A DNA stretch of 13,912 nt from Flavobacteriia bacterium (GTDB lineage Bacteria; Bacteroidota; Bacteroidia; Flavobacteriales; Schleiferiaceae). Location: contig CATILC010000022.1 in NCBI GenBank assembly GCA_949516455.1, positions 1-13,912 on the forward strand. Reading direction: 5' to 3'. This document shows positions 6,428-13,899 of the stretch, one piece after another. The position numbers and the translations under genes were made by a program. The notes beneath the pieces were generated by a model. The model searched no databases and had not been told where the DNA came from. It saw only the letters and a program-made list of their open reading frames with translations. The stretch's first letter is position 1. The number at the start of each line of letters is the position of its first letter.

Positions 6428-8887
6428 GTGAGCAAGAACGTACTGATCTTCAGTCTTATCGCCCTTTTGTGTTCGCCCCTGGCGTGGGCCCAATCGATCG
6501 ACGTCATACCCGGTATTGAATACGAGATCGGCGGCATCGAAGTTCGGGGGAGTGGCAATCTCGACAATTCCGTGATCGTCCTGCTCAGCGGCCTACAGGT
6601 GGGTGAAAAGGTCACCTTCCCAGGCGAGAAGATCCAAAGTGCGGTCCGCAAACTGTGGCGACAGAAGCTGTTCAACGATGTTTCTCTAGCCGTCACACGT
6701 AAGATCGGCAACACGGTCTTCCTCGAGATCCGCCTGCAGGAATTGCCCAAGCTCTCCAAGTATGGAATATTCGGGATCAAAAAATCCAAGAGGGACAACA
6801 TCCGTGAAGAGATCAACCTGTCCCGCGGACTGATCGTCACCGAAAACCTGAAGACCAATACGATCAACAAGATCAAGCGGTACTATCGCGACAAGGGCTA
6901 CCTCAACGCCACAGCAAGTATCGAGTCCGTGGTGGACACTTCGGTCAACAACGCCGTACTGCTCAACATTTTCATCGAACCGGGCGAACGGGTCAAGATC
7001 CGCGACATCAACTTCCATGGCAATGTGGAGCTCTCCGACAAAAAACTTCGCAAGGCGATGGAGGAAACCAAACGCAAACGCATTTGGTCGCTCTTCCGCA
7101 GCAGCAAGCTGATCAAGGAGGAATACAAGAACGACCGTCAGCTGATCATCGATGCCTACAACGAGAATGGTTTCCGGGATGCCCGCATCCTCAGAGACAG
7201 CATTTATCAGGTATCGGACAACCGCGTGGTGATCGACATCTATGTGGAGGAAGGGAGTAAATTCTACTTCGGCTCCATCGACTGGCTCGGAAATACGAAA
7301 TACCCCAGCGAGGTACTGGAGAATGTCCTCCGGATCCGAAAGGGAGACGTCTACGACGGCAAACTGCTGCAAGAACGGCTTTTCTTCGACCCGAACGGAA
7401 ACGATGTCAGTTCGCTCTATCTCGACAATGGCTATCTCTTCTTCCAGCTGAATCCTGTAGAGGTGCGGGTGGAGAACGACTCGATCGATTACGAAATGCG
7501 CATCAGCGAGGGGCGTCAGGCCACCATCAATGCGGTATCGGTATCGGGCAATGACCGCACCAATGACCATGTCGTCATGCGGGAACTGCGCACCCGTCCA
7601 GGCGCCCTTTTCAGAAGATCTGATGTGCAGCGGACCTACCGGGAACTCGCTCAGCTGGGTTTCTTCGATCCACAGGCACTGGATGTCAGTACACTGCCCA
7701 ATCCGCAGAACGGGACCGTGGACATCGAATACAAGGTGGTGGAAAAGTCTACCAGCCAGCTGGAGCTTCAAGGCGGCTGGGGCGGCGGACGCGTGGTCGG
7801 TACCATTGGTCTGAACTTCAACAACTTTTCGGCGCGCAACATTTGGAACAAGAAGGCGTGGCGGCCGCTTCCGTCGGGAGACGGGCAGACGATCAGTCTG
7901 CGGGCCCAGACCAACGGCAGCTTCTTCCAGTCGTACAGCGTCTCGTTCACTGAACCCTGGCTGGGGGGCAAAAAGCCCAATTCACTAACGCTTTCGGTCT
8001 TCCACAATGTGCAGACCAACGGCTTGCCCAAGGGCGATGCCAACCGTCAGGCCCTGCAGATCACATCCATCTCCGCAGGTCTTGGCCGTCGACTCAAATG
8101 GCCCGACGACTACTTCACCCTCTACACAGCACTCGAATACCAGATCTTCAACCTGCAGAAATACCAGACCGGATTCCTTGCATTCAATGATGGCCGGGCG
8201 AATTCACTCAATCTGAAATTGGTTCTGGGCAGGAACAACACCGATGTCCCCATATTCCCGACCAAGGGCTCGAATTTCTCCCTCACTCTGGAAGTCACTC
8301 CGCCCTTTACTCTGATGAATGGGCAGGATCTGCGCGGAGCAGAAGATTCAAAAAAGTACCGCTGGATCGAATACCACAAGTGGAAGTTCTCTGGAAGCTG
8401 GTTCTCTCAGATCGCCAAGAATTTCGTCCTGCGCACGCACATGGAATTCGGCGTGCTGGGCTTTTTCAATCCCGACATCGGACTGCCTCCCTTTGAACGA
8501 TTCTTCGTCGGTGGAGACGGGCTGCAGAATTTTGTGATCGATGGAAGAGAGATCATCGGATTGCGCGGCTACCCGAACAATTCGCTCTCCGGGAGCAATG
8601 GAGATCCGCTCTACACCAAGTTCATCTTCGAATTCCGTTACCTGATCTCGCCCAACCCACAGGCCCAGATCTTTGCCCTGGCTTTTGCCGAAGGAGGCAA
8701 CTCCTACCGACAGTTCGAAGAATTCAACCCCTTCCTGATCAAGCGGTCCGCGGGCATCGGCATACGGATCTTCATGCCCATGTTCGGTCTTTTGGGCATA
8801 GATTTTGGTCATGGATTCGATCCCATCCCCGGAGCAGCAACTCCGAGCGGTTGGCAAACGCACTTCATCATTGGCCAGCAATTCTAA
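6428..8887 (+). CDS. bamA: Outer-membrane protein assembly factor BamA
   Basis: BamA is the core of the BAM machine that folds and inserts beta-barrel proteins into the outer membrane. From the GTG at 6428 it is 819 residues: a signal peptide (SKNVLIFSLIALLCSPLAWA, cut before Gln), five POTRA repeats at roughly 30-109, 110-189, 190-279, 280-364 and 365-444, then a C-terminal barrel of about 375 residues. Each POTRA shows its glycine-centred strand (for example IGGIEVRGSGN, IRDINFHGN, FGSIDWLGN, INAVSVSGN). The barrel contains GLRGYPNNS, equivalent to the conserved VRGF/Y lid motif, and ends in a terminal Phe (FIIGQQF), the usual outer-membrane insertion signal. The GTG is one base after uppS and immediately precedes the signal peptide; the longer open frame upstream lies inside uppS and is not credible. 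Confidence 0.96.
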   Translation: MSKNVLIFSLIALLCSPLAWAQSIDVIPGIEYEIGGIEVRGSGNLDNSVIVLLSGLQVGEKVTFPGEKIQSAVRKLWRQKLFNDVSLAVTRKIGNTVFLEIRLQELPKLSKYGIFGIKKSKRDNIREEINLSRGLIVTENLKTNTINKIKRYYRDKGYLNATASIESVVDTSVNNAVLLNIFIEPGERVKIRDINFHGNVELSDKKLRKAMEETKRKRIWSLFRSSKLIKEEYKNDRQLIIDAYNENGFRDARILRDSIYQVSDNRVVIDIYVEEGSKFYFGSIDWLGNTKYPSEVLENVLRIRKGDVYDGKLLQERLFFDPNGNDVSSLYLDNGYLFFQLNPVEVRVENDSIDYEMRISEGRQATINAVSVSGNDRTNDHVVMRELRTRPGALFRRSDVQRTYRELAQLGFFDPQALDVSTLPNPQNGTVDIEYKVVEKSTSQLELQGGWGGGRVVGTIGLNFNNFSARNIWNKKAWRPLPSGDGQTISLRAQTNGSFFQSYSVSFTEPWLGGKKPNSLTLSVFHNVQTNGLPKGDANRQALQITSISAGLGRRLKWPDDYFTLYTALEYQIFNLQKYQTGFLAFNDGRANSLNLKLVLGRNNTDVPIFPTKGSNFSLTLEVTPPFTLMNGQDLRGAEDSKKYRWIEYHKWKFSGSWFSQIAKNFVLRTHMEFGVLGFFNPDIGLPPFERFFVGGDGLQNFVIDGREIIGLRGYPNNSLSGSNGDPLYTKFIFEFRYLISPNPQAQIFALAFAEGGNSYRQFEEFNPFLIKRSAGIGIRIFMPMFGLLGIDFGHGFDPIPGAATPSGWQTHFIIGQQF

Positions 8888-8897
8888 TCGCGCAGAA

Positions 8898-9413
8898 ATG
8901 AACCGACTCAAGGCACTATTCCTATCGCTGGCGATTGCATTCTCGGCTGCTCTTTCGGCTCAGGCGCGCCTGGCCTACGTGGACACACAGAAGATCCTCT
9001 CCCGCATTCCGGAATACGAACAGGCACAGAACCAGATCAACAAACTGTCGGAGCAGTGGGCCGGTGAAGTGGAGGCCCTGCGCTCAGAGGCCGATGCGCT
9101 GGAAAATGCCTACCAGGCCGAAAAAGTCCTTTTGACACCCACTCTGCAAAAGGAACGGGAAGACATGAATCAGGCAAAAAGAGATGAGGCACTGGCCTTG
9201 CAACGGAAGTACTTCGGTCCCGACGGATCGCTCTTCCAAAAGCGCAAGGAACTCATCCAACCCATCCAGGACCAGATCTACAATGCAGTGCAGGAGGTGG
9301 CCAAGAAGAGACGATTGGACATGGTCATGGACAAATCGGGAGCGATCACGCTGCTCTATGTGAGCAACTCGCTCGATATTAGCGACCTCGTTCTCGAAAA
9401 AATGGGATACTGA
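8898..9413 (+). CDS. ompH: OmpH/Skp-family periplasmic chaperone, copy 1
   Basis: A 171-residue exported protein of the Skp/OmpH family, periplasmic chaperones that hold unfolded outer-membrane proteins on the way to BamA. A signal peptide (MNRLKALFLSLAIAFSAALSA) is followed by the family's opening strand ARLAYVDTQKILSRIPEY. A long charged, Gln/Glu/Lys-rich helical stretch (about residues 35-115) is probably the coiled-coil tentacle. The end returns to the body with RRLDMVMDKSGAITLLYVSNSLDISDLVLEKMGY. ATG 8898 is chosen because it precedes the signal peptide directly, 10 bases after bamA; the open frame upstream overlaps bamA. It is followed 19 bases later by a paralogue. Confidence 0.92.
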   Translation: MNRLKALFLSLAIAFSAALSAQARLAYVDTQKILSRIPEYEQAQNQINKLSEQWAGEVEALRSEADALENAYQAEKVLLTPTLQKEREDMNQAKRDEALALQRKYFGPDGSLFQKRKELIQPIQDQIYNAVQEVAKKRRLDMVMDKSGAITLLYVSNSLDISDLVLEKMGY

Positions 9414-9432
9414 AAACAAAAGCAAGCAAACA

Positions 9433-9939
9433 ATGAATACACGCATCCTTTCACTGGTTCTCGCACTCGCAATGAGCATGGGAACCGCTCTCGCACAGAA
9501 GATCGGCCACATCGCTATGGATCAGGTGGTGCAGCTCATGCCCGAAACACAGGCCGCACAGACAGAGATCGAGGCCTACGCCCAAAAGCTCGAGACCGAT
9601 TTTCAGGAGATGCAGCAGGAGTACATGAACCTGGTCACCGATTTTCAGGAAAAGGAGGCCCAGATGACCAAGCTCAACCGCGACAACAAGATGCAGGAGA
9701 TCCAGGGCATGCAACAGCGGATCGAGGCCTATCAGCAGAACGCGGCTGTAGACCTTCAGCAAAAACAGGAGCAACTTCTGACGCCCATCATTGAGAAGGC
9801 GGAAAAAGCCATTCAGGAAGTTTGCGTGGAAGAAGGATTCGACTACGTTCTGGACAGCTCTGAGAGCAAAGGCGTTGTCCTGGCCATCAACAACAGCAAC
9901 GACATCACGCCGCAGGTCAAGCAGAAGCTTGGCATCTAG
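9433..9939 (+). CDS. ompH: OmpH/Skp-family periplasmic chaperone, copy 2
   Basis: A 168-residue paralogue of the preceding protein, with its own signal peptide (MNTRILSLVLALAMSMGTALA, cut before QKIGHIAMDQ). The central part is a Gln/Met/Glu-rich helix (repeated QEMQQE and QGMQQR type segments), consistent with a coiled coil. The tail FDYVLDSSESKGVVLAINNSNDITPQVKQKLGI follows the same plan as copy 1. The two copies have clearly diverged in the coiled coil, so this is an old duplication rather than a recent one. Tandem ompH genes behind bamA are usual in Bacteroidota. Whether they form mixed trimers or serve different clients cannot be told here. It ends 12 bases before murI. Confidence 0.92.
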   Translation: MNTRILSLVLALAMSMGTALAQKIGHIAMDQVVQLMPETQAAQTEIEAYAQKLETDFQEMQQEYMNLVTDFQEKEAQMTKLNRDNKMQEIQGMQQRIEAYQQNAAVDLQQKQEQLLTPIIEKAEKAIQEVCVEEGFDYVLDSSESKGVVLAINNSNDITPQVKQKLGI

Positions 9940-9951
9940 ATCGAAGCCTGC

Positions 9952-10764
9952 GTGAATTCCGGCTCAGGGCCCATTGGCATTTTTGACTCCGGTATCGGTG
10001 GCCTGACCGTGGCGTCTTCCGTCCATGAACTCTTGCCCCGTGAAGCCCTGCTCTACTATGGAGATACGCTGCACATGCCCTACGGCGAGAAGGGCCGAAA
10101 GAGTATAGAGCAATACAGCCTGCGCATTGCTGAACACCTCTTGGAGCAGGGCGCCAAGGTCCTGGTGATGGCCTGTAATTCGGCTTCTGCCACGGCCTCA
10201 GAGGCGGTGCGTAAACTGGCTGGCGATTCCGTTCCCGTGATCGATGTTATCGACCCTGCCGTAGGCGCAGTGGCCGAAATGAAGCAGGACATACGGGTGG
10301 GGGTGATCGGCACAAAAGCCACCATACGCTCTGAAGTCTATCCCGACCGCATCAGCGCTTTGCTTCCCGCTGCACAGGTGAAATGTCTGGAAACGCCCCT
10401 CTTGGCTCCGATCGTCGAGGAAGGACTGGCAGATGGACCGATCAGCCGTGAGGTGCTTCGTCATTATCTGGGTCATTCCGCACTGCAAGACATCGACTGC
10501 CTGATCCTCGCTTGCACGCATTATCCCCTGCTGCAAAAAGAAATAGAAGTCTATTACCAAGGCCGCGTAGAGGTGCTCGACTCTGCCGGTCTGACCGCCC
10601 AGGCGGTCCAAGAGGCCCTGAAAAAAACAGGATCTGCCCACCCCGGCGAGGAGCGAACGGCCCATCGCTTTCTGATATCGGAACACACGGATGCATTTGC
10701 CAACAGTGCACAGCGATTCTTTGGCCGCGATATTCAGCTTGAAGAAGCCCGCCTTCGGGTCTAA
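9952..10764 (+). CDS. murI: Glutamate racemase
   Basis: MurI converts L-glutamate to D-glutamate for the second position of the peptidoglycan stem peptide, without a cofactor. The 270-residue protein has the two-cysteine active site of the family: Cys75 in MACNSASA and Cys188 in LACTHYPLL, with His190 next to it. The N-terminal IGIFDSGIGGLTV loop includes Asp12, and YYGDTLHMPYG (35-45) is also conserved. It starts with GTG at 9952, since the family begins only a few residues before this loop and no nearby ATG fits. It is the last gene of the envelope block. Its TAA overlaps the stop codon of the opposing carbonic-anhydrase gene, with only a small hairpin (10747-10760) and no T tract at the junction. 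Confidence 0.97.
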   Translation: MNSGSGPIGIFDSGIGGLTVASSVHELLPREALLYYGDTLHMPYGEKGRKSIEQYSLRIAEHLLEQGAKVLVMACNSASATASEAVRKLAGDSVPVIDVIDPAVGAVAEMKQDIRVGVIGTKATIRSEVYPDRISALLPAAQVKCLETPLLAPIVEEGLADGPISREVLRHYLGHSALQDIDCLILACTHYPLLQKEIEVYYQGRVEVLDSAGLTAQAVQEALKKTGSAHPGEERTAHRFLISEHTDAFANSAQRFFGRDIQLEEARLRV

Positions 10765-11288
10765 CTCGGAGCGTCCTTTTTGAACCAGCCGGCGTATTTC
10801 ACGTAGTTGTTCGCGATGCGTTGGATCTCACCGGCGATCTGCTGCTGATCCACCTCCTTTCGAAACTTAGCGGGTACGCCCGCATACAGGCTCCCGCTTT
10901 TCACATGGGTCCCCTCGAGAAGCACCGCACCGGCCGCAATGATGCTGTTGGACTCCACCACACAGCCATCCATGACGATCGCTCCCATGCCAATGAGCAC
11001 ATGGTCGTGAATGGTGCAGCCGTGCACCAAGGCGGAATGCCCAATGGACACATAATTCCCAATGTGGGTAGGCGCTTTTTGATAGGTGCAGTGGATCACG
11101 GCGTTGTCTTGTATGTTCACCTGCTCGCCGATGCGAATCTGGTGTACATCACCCCGCACCACGGCATTGAACCAGACGCTGCAGCGATCGCCCATCTGAA
11201 CATCCCCCACGACCGTGGCGTTGGGAGCTAAGAAACAATCGCTGCCCATCTCGGGCAGCTTGTCTTCAACCGGAAGGATGAGTGCCAT
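10761..11288 (-). CDS. Gamma-carbonic anhydrase-like hexapeptide-repeat protein
   Basis: A 175-residue left-handed beta-helix protein of the gamma-carbonic anhydrase / YrdA-PaaY type, probably cytoplasmic. Hexapeptide repeats run from about residue 22 to 138 (ATVVGDV, CSVWFNAVVRGD, NIQDNAVIH, THIGNYVSIGH, CTIHDHVLIG, SIIAAGAVL). The three zinc-binding histidines are in place: His66 in VIHCTY, and His84 and His89 in SIGHSALVHG. A C-terminal helix (IQRIANNYVKYAGWF) closes the fold. Many members have weak or no CO2 hydration activity, so the real reaction is uncertain. The start is ATG at 11288; the frame is open far upstream, but that extension is antisense to nfu. It is divergent from nfu across 39 bases and convergent with murI. 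Confidence 0.93.
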   Translation of the reverse strand: MALILPVEDKLPEMGSDCFLAPNATVVGDVQMGDRCSVWFNAVVRGDVHQIRIGEQVNIQDNAVIHCTYQKAPTHIGNYVSIGHSALVHGCTIHDHVLIGMGAIVMDGCVVESNSIIAAGAVLLEGTHVKSGSLYAGVPAKFRKEVDQQQIAGEIQRIANNYVKYAGWFKKDAPS

Positions 11289-11299
11289 AGCTGTGGTGT

Positions 11300-11307
11300 T
11301 ACCTTTG
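11300..11307 (+). promoter_or_regulatory. -7 promoter element for nfu-tatD-ansA
   Basis: TACCTTTG is an exact match to TAnnTTTG, 20 bases before the nfu ATG. No convincing -33 TTG is visible at the expected distance. On the opposite strand AATATTTG (11305-11312 read in reverse) differs from the consensus at one base and could serve the carbonic-anhydrase gene. Confidence 0.55.
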
Positions 11308-11327
11308 CCAAATATTCGATTTTTTCC

Positions 11328-11957
11328 ATGGAAACCACCAAAGTGCCTTATTCGATCTACGCCGAATCCACACCAAATCCATCGGTGATGAAGTTCGTTG
11401 CCAACAAACTGCTGATCGAAGGGAACGCACTCGAGTTCCGAAACATAGAAGAGGCACGTCCCTCCCCGCTCGCCTATCAACTCTTTCATTTTCCCTTCAT
11501 ACGGGAGGTGTTCATTTCCGGAAATTTCGTTGCCCTGACCAAATTCGATGTCATCGACTGGGAAGAAGTCACCGCCGAACTGCGCGAATTCATTAGAGAC
11601 CATTTGACAGAGGGAAAGGCCGTGATCGATCCACAGATGCCCGTGGAGACAGCAGCTGAGAACGAGGAAGTGGCAGCTGTCGGTTCCCCTTCGGTGGAAC
11701 TGCCCGACCCGGAGTCCCTTGGCGAAGTGGAGCGGCGCATCGTCGATCTTTTGGAAGAATACGTCAGTCCCGCTGTGGCCTCGGACGGCGGACAGATCAG
11801 CTTTGTGGGCTACGAGGAAAAAACAGTAAGAGTCCTGCTTCAGGGCGCCTGCAACGGTTGTCCCTCCAGTACGGCCACGCTCCAACAGGGCATCAAGAAT
11901 CTTTTGCAAAAAATGCTTCCCACACTGGTGGATGAAGTGGAGGCGGTCAACGGATGA
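11328..11957 (+). CDS. Nfu-type Fe-S cluster carrier (Nfu_N plus NifU C-terminal domain)
   Basis: A 209-residue protein that probably carries 4Fe-4S clusters to target enzymes in the cytoplasm. Residues about 8-95 form an Nfu_N (scaffold N-terminal) domain, recognisable from YAESTPNPSVMKFVAN and FPFIREVFISGNFVALTK. An acidic, low-complexity linker follows (about 100-130). The NifU-like domain spans about 132-200 and has the cluster-binding CxxC, Cys175 and Cys178 in GACNGCPSS, together with SDGGQISFV. This arrangement matches NFU1/NfuA-like proteins rather than IscU. There is no Shine-Dalgarno sequence before the ATG; the leader is T-rich. Its last codons overlap the tatD start (ATGA at 11954). 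Confidence 0.94.
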   Translation: METTKVPYSIYAESTPNPSVMKFVANKLLIEGNALEFRNIEEARPSPLAYQLFHFPFIREVFISGNFVALTKFDVIDWEEVTAELREFIRDHLTEGKAVIDPQMPVETAAENEEVAAVGSPSVELPDPESLGEVERRIVDLLEEYVSPAVASDGGQISFVGYEEKTVRVLLQGACNGCPSSTATLQQGIKNLLQKMLPTLVDEVEAVNG

Positions 11958-12721
11958 TCGACACGCACTGCCACCTGTATCTGCAACACTTCCAAGCCGA
12001 CCGGGAAGAAGCAGAGGCCCGTGCATTGGCTGAGGGCGTGCAGAAGATCCTCCTGCCCAATGTGGACCTCGAGTCGGTAGAGAATCTGCGAGGGCTGTTG
12101 AAGAGCCGTCCTGAACTGTACAGAGGCATGATGGGACTGCATCCCTGTTCTGTGAAGGAAGACTGGAAAGAGGTGCTTTCCCAGATCGAATCCGAATTTC
12201 GCAACCACCACAGCGACTATTTGGCCGTTGGCGAGATCGGGCTGGATCTGCATTGGGACAAGAGCACCTTGGACTGGCAGATGGAGGCCCTTGGTCTGCA
12301 GTTCCAATGGGCCATCGCGGATGATCTGCCTGTTTCTATTCACTGCCGGGAGGCCTTCGACCCGCTTTTCGAATTGCTGAGCGATTTTAGCGGCAAAGGG
12401 CTCAAAGGCGCACTGCACTGCTTCACCGGAACGGCCGAACAAGCCGAACGCTGTCTGGAATTTGGGCTGCATTTGGGCATCGGCGGAGTGGTCACTTATA
12501 AGAACGGCGGACTGGACAACAGCCTGAAGGCCGTGTCGGCCGATCGTCTGCTCCTGGAAACCGATGCACCCTATTTGTCTCCTGTTCCTTTTCGTGGCAA
12601 GCGAAATGAGCCATCCTACCTCACCTATATAGCTGCCCGAACGGCTTTCATCATGGGAATGGAAGAAAAGGAACTCCAAGACTGCACAACAGACAACGCC
12701 CGAAAACTATTCGATCTGTGA
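11954..12721 (+). CDS. TatD-family metal-dependent hydrolase
   Basis: A 255-residue TIM-barrel metallohydrolase of the TatD family, whose studied members are 3'-5' exonucleases or DNases with roles in DNA repair and RNA quality control. Metal ligands are all visible: HxH at His5 and His7 (DTHCHL), Glu94 in GEIGLD, His130 in VSIHCRE, His155 in ALHCFTG, and Asp204 in LLETDAPYL. The end PVPFRGKRNEPSYL is also typical. Its length is normal. It overlaps nfu by ATGA and the asparaginase gene by GTGA, so all three are probably translated as a coupled unit. Which TatD subgroup it belongs to (TatD, YcfH or YjjV) cannot be decided by eye; YcfH-like is the likeliest. Confidence 0.93.
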   Translation: MIDTHCHLYLQHFQADREEAEARALAEGVQKILLPNVDLESVENLRGLLKSRPELYRGMMGLHPCSVKEDWKEVLSQIESEFRNHHSDYLAVGEIGLDLHWDKSTLDWQMEALGLQFQWAIADDLPVSIHCREAFDPLFELLSDFSGKGLKGALHCFTGTAEQAERCLEFGLHLGIGGVVTYKNGGLDNSLKAVSADRLLLETDAPYLSPVPFRGKRNEPSYLTYIAARTAFIMGMEEKELQDCTTDNARKLFDL

Positions 12722-13746
12722 GCGAGGGCAAAAAAGTACTTCTGATCTATACGGGGGGAACCATTGGTATGGTCCCCGACCCAGCCACGGGTGTACTCCG
12801 GCCCTTCAGCCTGGACGCTCTTATGCAGCGCATCCCGGAACTCAATGAGCTGGACTGCACCATCGACCTGCACAGTTTCGACCAGCCGGTGGACTCCAGC
12901 GACATGCACATACCCCATTGGCAGGCACTGGGCGAACTCATCCACCACCACTACTCCAGCTACGACGGCTTTGTGGTCTTGCACGGATCGGATACCATGG
13001 CCTACAGCGCTGCGGTTCTGAGTTTCATGCTGGAAGATCTTCAAAAGCCCGTGGTGCTCACCGGGTCGCAGCTTCCGATCGGCGTCCTTCGTTCGGATGC
13101 CAAGGAAAACCTGCTGACTGCTCTGGAGATCGCCTGCGCACAGAATACCGATGGACGGGCCATAGTGCCCGAAGTAGGCGTGTATTTTGAATATGATCTT
13201 TTCCGGGGCAATCGGGTGCACAAGGAGAATACCGAAGACTTTGAGGCCTTCCGCAGCCCGAACTATCCGAAGCTGGCTGAATCGGGGGTGCGACTGAAAT
13301 TCCGTTCAGAGGCCATCCTCCAGCGAGAAGGAAGCTTCCGGTATCATCCCGAACTCTCTGCTTCTGTGGGGGTGCTGAGCATCCAACCGGGGCTCTCACT
13401 GGAATGGCTGCGCCATCAGCTTCATTCCACCGATATGGCCTGTTTTGTCCTGCAGAGTTTTGGATCGGGGAATCTGCCAACGGATCCGGCCTTTTTAGGG
13501 CTCTTACAGGAAGCCATCGACAGGGGGAAGGTTCTGGTGAATGTAAGCCAGTGCCGCACAGGCGCCGTTCAGCACGGCATGTATGGCACCAGTGAAGCGC
13601 TCGACGGATTGGGCATAGTCAGCGGAAGGGACATCCTGCTGGAAGCCGCCTGGGCCAAGCTCATGCATTTACACGGCCTTGGACTCAGCGCCGACGATAT
13701 CCGCGAAGGATTTGCCCATCCCATATGCGGAGAAATGAGCCTGTAA
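12718..13746 (+). CDS. ansA: Type I (cytoplasmic) L-asparaginase
   Basis: This enzyme hydrolyses L-asparagine to L-aspartate and ammonia in the cytoplasm; type I enzymes are usually low-affinity and allosterically controlled. The 342-residue protein lacks a signal peptide, which favours type I. The first catalytic threonine is Thr15 in YTGGTIGMV. The second motif, HGTDTM in the E. coli enzyme, here reads HGSDTMAYSA, with Ser91 where Thr is usual and Asp92 kept. VVLTGSQLPIG and RSDAKENLLTAL follow, and a Lys after LFRGNRVH matches the catalytic Lys. The C-terminal domain holds LQSFGSGNLPTD and VNVSQCRTGAV, part of the allosteric domain in related enzymes. The start is GTG 12718 inside the tatD stop (GTGA). 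It is the last protein gene of the nfu-tatD-ansA run. Confidence 0.93.
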   Translation: MSEGKKVLLIYTGGTIGMVPDPATGVLRPFSLDALMQRIPELNELDCTIDLHSFDQPVDSSDMHIPHWQALGELIHHHYSSYDGFVVLHGSDTMAYSAAVLSFMLEDLQKPVVLTGSQLPIGVLRSDAKENLLTALEIACAQNTDGRAIVPEVGVYFEYDLFRGNRVHKENTEDFEAFRSPNYPKLAESGVRLKFRSEAILQREGSFRYHPELSASVGVLSIQPGLSLEWLRHQLHSTDMACFVLQSFGSGNLPTDPAFLGLLQEAIDRGKVLVNVSQCRTGAVQHGMYGTSEALDGLGIVSGRDILLEAAWAKLMHLHGLGLSADDIREGFAHPICGEMSL

Positions 13747-13752
13747 ATTCCG

Positions 13753-13759
13753 TACTTTG
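13753..13759 (+). promoter_or_regulatory. Possible -7 element for the tRNA gene
   Basis: TACTTTG lies 14 bases before the tRNA. It resembles TAnnTTTG but is one base short. It is in the 27-base gap after ansA, which otherwise has no obvious terminator, so the tRNA may also be read through from ansA. Confidence 0.4.
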
Positions 13760-13773
13760 CGCCCCCTTTAAAA

Positions 13774-13864
13774 GGAGAGTTGGCCGAGTGGTCGAAGGCG
13801 CACGCCTGGAAAGTGTGTATACCTCTCAAGGGTATCGAGGGTTCGAATCCCTCACTCTCCGCCA
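13774..13864 (+). tRNA. tRNA-Ser, anticodon GGA
   Basis: The sequence folds as a class II tRNA. The acceptor stem GGAGAGT (13774-13780) pairs with ACTCTCC (13854-13860), followed by discriminator G and an encoded CCA (13862-13864). The D stem is GCC/GGC. The anticodon stem CACGC/GTGTG carries one G-U pair, and the loop CTGGAAA places anticodon GGA at 13808-13810, reading UCC and UCU serine codons. A long variable arm (ATACC/GGTAT stem) is diagnostic of serine tRNA. The T arm is GAGGG-TTCGAAT-CCCTC. All stems are complete. Confidence 0.97.
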
Positions 13865-13871
13865 AGCAAAC

Positions 13872-13899
13872 AAAAAGCCGCCGAAAAGGCGGTTTTTTT
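13872..13899 (+). terminator. Rho-independent terminator after tRNA-Ser
   Basis: A GC stem CCGCC (13878-13882) and GGCGG (13888-13892) with loop GAAAA is extended by a G-U pair and A/T pairs, with an A run before it and seven T after. It sits 8 bases after the tRNA CCA. The A run on the other side means it could also stop transcripts arriving from the right. Confidence 0.88.

Noticed and set aside
6686..7771. Long minus-strand open frame (361 codons) inside bamA
   Set aside because: It is antisense to a clearly conserved gene, has no recognisable domain, and such frames are expected in GC-rich coding DNA with biased codons.
11289..12026. N-terminal extension of the carbonic-anhydrase frame on the minus strand
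   Set aside because: The extension is antisense to nfu and part of tatD; the family starts at the MALILPV segment, at ATG 11288.
13774..13899. tRNA-Ser 3' end as a mobile-element attachment site
   Set aside because: tRNA genes are common integration sites, but no integrase or direct repeat of the tRNA end is present in the window, and the window stops just after the terminator.
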